A DNA stretch of 52,510 nucleotides, from contig JAQIWT010000029.1 in assembly GCA_034696485.1 (NCBI GenBank), forward strand, positions 1 through 52,510, read 5' to 3'. Numbering within the stretch: position 1 is the first letter of the stretch; every line of letters starts with the position of its first letter. This stretch comes from Isohypsibius dastychi. Lineage: Eukaryota; Tardigrada; Eutardigrada; Parachela; Isohypsibiidae. Of this stretch, positions 45,989 to 52,510 are shown piece after piece. A program made the position numbers and the translations under genes. Under the pieces are notes generated by a model that made no database searches, was not told the DNA's origin, and worked only from the letters and a program-made list of their open reading frames with translations.

Positions 45989-47808
45989 ATGGACAGGAGA
46001 TTCATATTACTGGCGTCGATATTCTCATCGGTAAGTTCTCTATTACGGTAGAGAGCGGTTTGTGCAACCGGTGGCTGCTGTATGTTATCGATAGCAGCAT
46101 TTTTCAAATTGGAGTTAATCGTAATTCTTGGTCCGTAAAAACTGAAGAAATTTTTTCCTGGCTATGTCATCGAGCCAATGTGTATCTGGCAAGTTTTTAC
46201 GAGCGTTTGATTTCGTTCTTGGTTAGTCAATCTTGGGTTTGTGGTTGAAAACAATATTTTTGAATCTTCGTTCTGGATTATTGAATATACTCTGTAATTT
46301 GCATTTATTTTGCCATATTTCATATTCCCATCAACCGTGATCGTTTTCTAAATTCGGAATATGGCTGGTTTGCAGGATGATATCTGTTGTTGCAGGTTTC
46401 TTGCCAGTTTCAAGTCACAAGTGTAAACGGCAGGCCAGTTGGCGGATCGGCCTTCGTTTCTTCCTCCAGTAATTTCCAGGATTCTTCATCCAGTAGTTTC
46501 GGCCGGCCGCCAGCGCCAGAATCGCAGTTTTCCATAACAAACATCAATGGAAGACCAGTTGTCAATAATCAAGGAAATGCGCTGGTAAGTCAGCAAAAAC
46601 ATCTGATAATTTTCGATTTTGGTTTTTCTGAATTTCGGATTCAGAATTGTTTTCCAAATAATAGTTAAACCACGGAAAGAAAGTATTTCGACGAAAAGAC
46701 GCGAAAATTAACAACTGAAAACAACCACATCCGGCGGGGGTTTCCAAGTAAACACTATTTTGTGAACAGATCAGCTCTGTTCAGTTGTATATTTTCGTGC
46801 GCGTCACAGTTCGTCACGGTTCTTATTTTTGATTGTTATTATGGTTATTGCAGAATACAAATCGCATTCGTGTGGAAGTGGAATTATTTCGCTTCGAGAA
46901 TCCAAAGAGTTTAATGTTCGATGGACGCTTTTGTGACACGGCCAGTAAATGTGATCCTCGATTTAATGTCGACCTCGACTTGTGAGTGCCAATTGAATAT
47001 TTATGCTGAATTTATTGCTGGCCCATTGTTCAACTTGACAATTTCCTGTTTGATCTAATTTTTGATTCAAAGGTGTTTTTTACAGCGTCAAGCCACTTGC
47101 ACCTTGGCCCGGTGTAAAACCCTTGAGCGCATTCCAAAATTTGGTGGAATTCACTAATCAGGATGTTTTCGACGTCCGCAGGATTGTGATGAGAGACACT
47201 TGTGCTGAGGCGTCGGTAATGATATTCGAAAAATATTTTACAAAAAAAACGCAAGACGTAGATTTGATCGAAATTTACGGGCAAATTCTGAGCAAGATTT
47301 CTCAATTTTTTTTTATTTTTCAAGTAGAAATTTATGAACAATCTAAAAAATGCACGGGAACCAAGGAAAAGAATCCGTTAGTTTGCTGATTGGGCAGATT
47401 TCTGCGCATTGATATATTGTTTTGCAAAATATTTTCCATGTTGTTTGAATTTGATTGAAATGGTTTTGAATCGTTGGAATATTGCTTTCAGACTGGGAAC
47501 CTGCGTGTTCAAGTTCAGGATATCGACGATGTGACTCAACCAGACTTGATCGGTGAATTCGAATGCAGTTTCAACATCGGGAGAGTGGGAAGAGATATGA
47601 TGAGCGCCGACTGGAGTCCTGTTTCAGAATGCAACAGTCTCCATCGCCAACGCACTCCTGATATTCGGTAAGTTCTCTCGTGCCACAAAAGTGTTCGAAG
47701 TTTCAAACCAAGAGAACAATGATTTTCAACCGTAACCATTCCAGATTGACGTTCCGTCACCGAGAGTATGCAGTCGAGCCGAGTCAATTTAGCGGCGCCG
47801 GATGTTAG
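45989..47808 (+). CDS. Secreted protein with Notch-ligand MNNL-like domain
   Basis: Six exons (45989-46030, 46396-46584, 46854-46981, 47086-47215, 47492-47667, 47745-47808) join in phase to 242 residues. Exon 1 is a signal peptide, MDRRFILLASIFSS. Exon 2 is Ser-rich with a repeated (V/I)NGRPV word. The rest resembles the MNNL module at the N-terminus of Jagged/Delta: a strand RVEVELFRFENPKSLMFDG, FCDTASKCDPRFNVDLD, then LRVQVQDIDDVTQPDLIGEF corresponding to the Jagged VEAWDSS.DTVQPD.I stretch. No DSL domain, EGF repeat or membrane span follows; the chain stops soon after. The match is by eye, and a C2-like fold of other origin is the main alternative. It converges with AOAH. Confidence 0.6.
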
Positions 47809-48122
47809 AAAAGTCCGGTCTTGGAAAACATGTGAGAATTCGTTTTTTTGTCATACCGCCATATTTCATCGCGGTGAATCTCGCTTGACGTCTTCGTAAT
47901 TCCACGTGGCTTTTTTTTAAAAAACAACCTAAAGAACAATTTCATCCGATTTGATTTTGAACGGATTTGGTAATCTTTATTGAAACGAAGAACGCCGTTC
48001 CGGCTGCATTCTTTTTGATGACTACTGATTCTGAAAACCATTTGATAAAGCGAGCAAGAACGCAAATATTTCAATGGCATGTCGTCGGGAAAGATTAATG
48101 TTTTCGAGATGGATTGAAACGT

Positions 48123-51100
48123 TTAATGGCCTCCTTGGTCGCCAAAAAGCTGTCGGATTTTGTCATTGTGAGGATTAACCGGCCCAATCAAGTCAGGAAA
48201 CTCGCGTTCCAGCCTATCCCATACAACTTCCGCCACGAGTTTATGTGCTTTCTGAAAAACACAAAAACATCACATGTTTAAACACGAATCAAGAAAGTCG
48301 AGGATGGAGTGGAACCTGGTTTGGATGAAATCCATCGAATGCTTCAACCAGCTGCCAGGGGTGACCTCCTTGCGCAACCCAGGCATTCACGGCTGCAAAT
48401 ATTTAAATGCTGTCAGATGAGTTGCGAAATGTTTGGGAATTGAAATGATACAGATCTTCGAATTTAGTTAACGTACTGTCCAAAACTGGATTGCTGAGGT
48501 AAGTCAAGTCGAAATTTTGGAACAGAGTTTTATAGTTGTTGACGGTGTTTTCCAGTTCAGCATTGATGTCCACAACTCTCTAGAAAACAAACAAGGAATT
48601 TTTATTTATTACCAAAGGCTTAATAAAAAAGACTTTTACTCAAAAAATAACAAAAGACTGTTATTCAAAATTTATTGTTCCATTTATTGCTTCTGATAGT
48701 ATACAGTAACACTGGTGATTTAATTTAATTAAATGATTCTTTGACAAAATTTCGTCATCTTTAGTCAAGATGACTCTACCTGTGCGGTAATATTGCGAAT
48801 ATAATCATCGCTGGTCAACCAGCCACGGCAAGGAGAAATGTCGATGCAGCTGAGCCAATCGTAGAAATTCGCAAAGGTCACATCTTTTCTAACCGATCCA
48901 AAAGGATGAATTTTATCGTGGATGTCCTCGAAAAATATTCTGGCGTCAGCGACTCCAACAACGAGAACGTGACTGTTGGCTGGCAGTTTCTTGTCGAGGT
49001 TGCGCAAAGTGGCAAGTAATCCCTCTCTCGCTTGGGCCGGTGTTGTAACCTGTCCTTGTTCGTTTGGGACACTTGAAAGCAAATTTGTGAACGAAAACAG
49101 GGAGTTCGAATAGAAATAATTCTTACTATTTGCAGACATCATTTCCGATGTAGGAAAAGAGCACCAGTGCTGGTTTGTCGTTGTTGATCACACGCTTGAC
49201 CCTGAAAACACGACATCGAAATTAAGTCTTAAACAGCAACGCCCAACTCAACTCTTGTCATACATTTCTTAACACTTGTCGAAATATGAAAATACAATCA
49301 GATTTATGCGTTGAGCTGCGGATCAGATAAGGACGAAATTAGAAGTTGACAAGAACGGTACTGAAAACCATCCTTTGCCAAAAGTTCTTTCAATCAGGTA
49401 TTCAACCCCCCTTCATCGCACTTCGAAAGTAAATGGTATATGCAAAAGCGGAAGTTTTGGCGCTTGGACCGTCGTAATTCCGTCTTCATTGACGCTAAAG
49501 ATCCGCATAAGTTGAGCGAAGCGACTGTCAAAAGAAGCGAGCAAATCTCCGCTTTGTTGGATTCAGGCTAGTTTCTTCGCGGACTTAGCGATGATTTAGA
49601 TGCGAAACAGAGCATTTCTTCGCAGGCTTAGCACCAGAAAGGATTTTGGCTGTTTGTGTTGTATCCCTTTTATCACAGTATTTGTTTCTCGTTTCGGTTG
49701 GTTCACGAAAATGGATTCCGGATTTTTGTTTTGCTTTGCACTTCCGACAAGAATGTTTTTTTCTGAACTTACGTTTTCGAGTAATCCTCTGCATCCAGAG
49801 TGGTCGCTCCATTGAATCCCAGATTCTGATAATCGCGATGATTGCAAAGATTTCTTTCGCGGAGTTTTCGATACACGGATTCCGTCTGTCCATCCAAAAT
49901 CGGCCAATCCAAGTCTTCGTATCCTGCAAAAGTTGTGAGGAATCATCTGCTGAATGTTCGACGTTTACAAAACGACTGCTCAAATTACCAGTGTACAACG
50001 AAGTCTGAGGCCAATTCAGCGAGTTTTCCAGCAGGAATGTCAAGTTCTGATACCAGTATGACGAAGCAATGGATGCGTTAAACCACTGAGATGGCACATG
50101 GAAGTTTGCAGTGACGGAATCTCCAAGAGCGATGACTCCACGGGGTTCGGAATCAGCGCAGAAAGTTTCTTCATATGGAGCTTTGGTTTCTGGATCGGTT
50201 CCCTACGGTAAACAATGCATTCGTTAAAAAACGGAAACTTCTGGGTTTGAATTGTTGAAACTAACGAATATTCCGTTGCAGTTGCTGTCCATTACTCCAT
50301 CGTTGTAATTCGGTCTGAAAAATGGATGGTAACTTATCAGAGAATGTTTCCTGAGGTAAGAAAGCGATGGTTCAAAATAAAACAGAAGAGGAATTTAGTT
50401 GAAAAAATATAGGTCAATACGAACAAAAAAATACTTCCGCAAAAACCCTGAGGGTTTCCCTGCCGTAATTTGGGGAAGTGAAATCGGGAATGTCATCCAT
50501 TTCTCTATTCTGATCGCTAAATTGATTTCCATAATTCCTCTTACAATCAGAATATTTTCGACGCTTTTTTCACATAATGAATCGGTTTGTAAAACGTTTC
50601 GTTTCTGAATTTTTAGTTTTTTTTCTTACTTTCTGCCGGGGTATGCATTAACGTTCTTATCCGCACAGTCCTTTCCTCTCCAGGCTGAACCACGAAGAGT
50701 CTACCACAGCGATGCCGGTTAGCATTTGTTTCGACCAAAAAAGCACACCGGAAATGATTCTACCTTTTGGTCGCTGAATCCATCAAGATCCTTGTCGTCT
50801 TTGGGGAGCTCGATGCTGAAGGCGTGAATATTAATGAAGCTGCACACAAGATTTCCCAACAAGGGAATTCCGCAGATATCAAGACGAGGATCGGCTTTGG
50901 CCAAAATGAGCTCCGGAATTTCCGCTCGCAAATTTTCAATGTAGCGATTGACCTCCCATGCATTTTTCTGAAAAGAAGTGTAAAAATAGTAAGTGACTCG
51001 TGCTTCGTTTTCTGAATTTAAATTTTGATAGCCATAAGTTGTTATTCAAAACAGTTTAGAAGATATGGGAACTGGCTGGTCAGAATAACGTTTCCTCGAA

Positions 51101-52252
51101 GATACAGGTTCAGTTAAACTGGAAGACTCCATTTGAGAGGCATTCACTAAAGGGAGGCAAATATGGGAACTTACGGAAGCTAGTTTTGTCGGATAGAGAT
51201 GGCACACAGGCTGATTTGGTTTAGGAGCGGCGCACATTTTCATACTGATGCATGCTGTGTCTGGAGTTTCGCCTTTTTCCAACCTAGATATTGAACATTT
51301 TGAATTCGATTGACATTGTATTTCGAGAAATTTCCGGGGAGTTTTTTTTATTAATTGTTTTATGAGCTTCGTTTCCGGTCCGGTTGAATTTTCGTTGTAT
51401 TTGCCACCAACGCGAGAGGGGCAAAGATTTGGTCTTTCGAATTCATTCCAAGTTGAACTTACAGTCGAGTTATTTGGCCTCCGTAAATTAGTTTGAAGGT
51501 TGAGCAGAGCGAACTATATGGTTTCGGGAATATTTGACACAGCCGAGTGAAAGATTTGGAATGACTCTCCTTGTGGACTTCCGCCAACTGGTCGATTAGT
51601 CCGTTGATGACGGTGCAGACTGTCAGAACGTTAATTAAATTATTCCAATGATTTAATGTATGTAAATAGATATAGATAGATGGTAGTAAAGAACATCCAT
51701 ATTGATAGCATGAACTTTGAACGGTTTTGGTACGTCGTTACATCATTTATTATGTTAATTAAATTAGAACAATTGTGTAATAAAATCGTCAAATTAACCC
51801 AAAATATTGCAAAGTAAAATTCACGAAATCAGCTGTAATTTCCAAGTTCTTAAATACTAGTACGAATAAATATGACATCCTCTTTAACATCTCGTATTTA
51901 GAACCAAGGTGGATAACTGATATCTAAAATTCATCTGTCCAGTTCCACCGTTCTCTTTCAAAGTTCCAAAGCTTGAAGTTAGTGAGAAATGTCAACTTGA
52001 ATGCAAAAGATGATTGCGGATCACCAGAAGTCTCAAACAATACCGAAAATTTTATTCTAAAGAAAACTTTTTTCTAGCTTCAGAAAACGGCTGGAAATCC
52101 GGAGAAATCCACTGGAACTGAAATGCTGACTTTACATACGAAAACTAACCTGCACACAGAACCCCGGAAGCGCTCATACGGGTATCCGCCTGGACCCCAG
52201 AAAGGCATATCGCCGCGAGGATTCCGGTGAGAAAAAGAACTGTGACCTTCAT
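48123..52252 (-). CDS. AOAH: Acyloxyacyl hydrolase (lipid A deacylase)
   Basis: Thirteen minus-strand exons join in phase to 577 residues (human 575): 52252-52150, 51619-51463, 51283-51175, 50967-50764, 50700-50630, 50314-50266, 50202-49989, 49923-49773, 49201-49127, 49071-48780, 48579-48477, 48392-48316, 48251-48123. A signal peptide leads to a saposin-B-like domain (CTVINGLIDQLAEVHK... CISMKMCAAP... PVCHLYP). Calcium-type loops follow (DKDLDGFSD, RGKDCADKNVNAYPGRK, DSNCNGIFGTDP), then the GDSL-type esterase with nucleophile in VIALGDSVTANFH, the block NHRDYQNLGFNGA, YIGNDVC, and the Asp-His pair in DGFHPNQ. It ends in the family signature FGDQGGH. AOAH removes secondary acyl chains from bacterial LPS; all catalytic landmarks are intact. 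Confidence 0.95.
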
Positions 52253-52510
52253 TATGGATCTAATTCGTCACAGAATCTCTTTATGGAAATCCCAAATCTA
52301 TCGCTAGAAAATTCCACTTTTTGTTTCCGTTTATAAATTCGTTTGTTATCTTGGTAATTAATGGGACAGCATCCACAGAGCGGTTATTGTCTCATAAACT
52401 GCAAATCATTTCATCGAAAATAAAAATGATAATATTTGAATGCATTGTTTAGAAACTTTGATTAAAAGTTGCCGCAAAGATTAGTTCCAGTCCGTACCGG
52501 AATCTCGTTA
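52253..52510. promoter_or_regulatory. AOAH upstream region
   Basis: 258 bp to the window edge, upstream of the AOAH ATG. It is AT-rich with no open frame of note and presumably contains the core promoter and leader. Confidence 0.35.

Overview
This is a gene-dense stretch of an animal nuclear genome. Genes are split by short introns with GT...AG borders, and many introns are only about 45-100 bp. Two RNA polymerase III gene types are present: a tRNA-Val and a pair of 5S rRNA genes. The proteins are metazoan: ABCB6, cyclin H, MIA40, SLU7, RNase H2 subunit B, UGP2, and an acyloxyacyl hydrolase. A 26/29-kDa-type cysteine protease and a gustatory-receptor-like 7TM protein point to an ecdysozoan (arthropod, tardigrade or nematode grade). 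I cannot name the species. Exon joins were worked out by hand from splice sites, reading phase and remembered family consensus; no alignment or transcript was available.

Layout. 0.1-1.5 kb (+): 3' half of an ABCB6/HMT-1 transporter, cut by the window edge. 1.7-6.8 kb (-): two tandem choline/ethanolamine kinase paralogues flanking a small secreted protein and a decayed tandem repeat. 7.3-10.9 kb (+): HINT1, then a divergent nucleoside diphosphate kinase with a long tail. 11.3-11.6 kb (-): a 108-residue orphan protein, head to head with a gustatory receptor (11.7-13.5 kb, +). 13.9-15.7 kb (+): a DNAJC25-type ER J protein, tail to tail with RNASEH2B (15.8-19.1 kb, -), whose large intron holds a C31G16 homopolymer. 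19.7-25.7 kb (-): a Gly/Tyr-rich secreted protein, cyclin H and a two-RRM hnRNP. 26.8-27.8 kb (+): MIA40/CHCHD4. Then tRNA-Val and a pogo/Tigger-like DNA transposon relic (28.28-29.48 kb).

29.7-32.4 kb (-): UGP2. 33.5-37.2 kb (-): two small adjacent membrane proteins with cytoplasmic PPxY motifs, followed by about 2 kb with no recognisable gene. 39.2-41.9 kb (+): the 26/29-kDa protease. 42.3-42.9 kb: an inverted pair of 5S rRNA genes. 43.3-45.6 kb (+): SLU7. 46.0-47.8 kb (+): a secreted protein resembling the N-terminal (MNNL) module of Notch ligands. 48.1-52.3 kb (-): a complete 13-exon acyloxyacyl hydrolase.

Most genes are unrelated housekeeping genes and do not form one pathway. The two kinases and the two PPxY proteins are local duplications. 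The parts most worth pursuing are the PPxY membrane-protein pair, the stand-alone MNNL-like protein, the orphan at 11.3 kb, the pogo relic and the inverted 5S pair.
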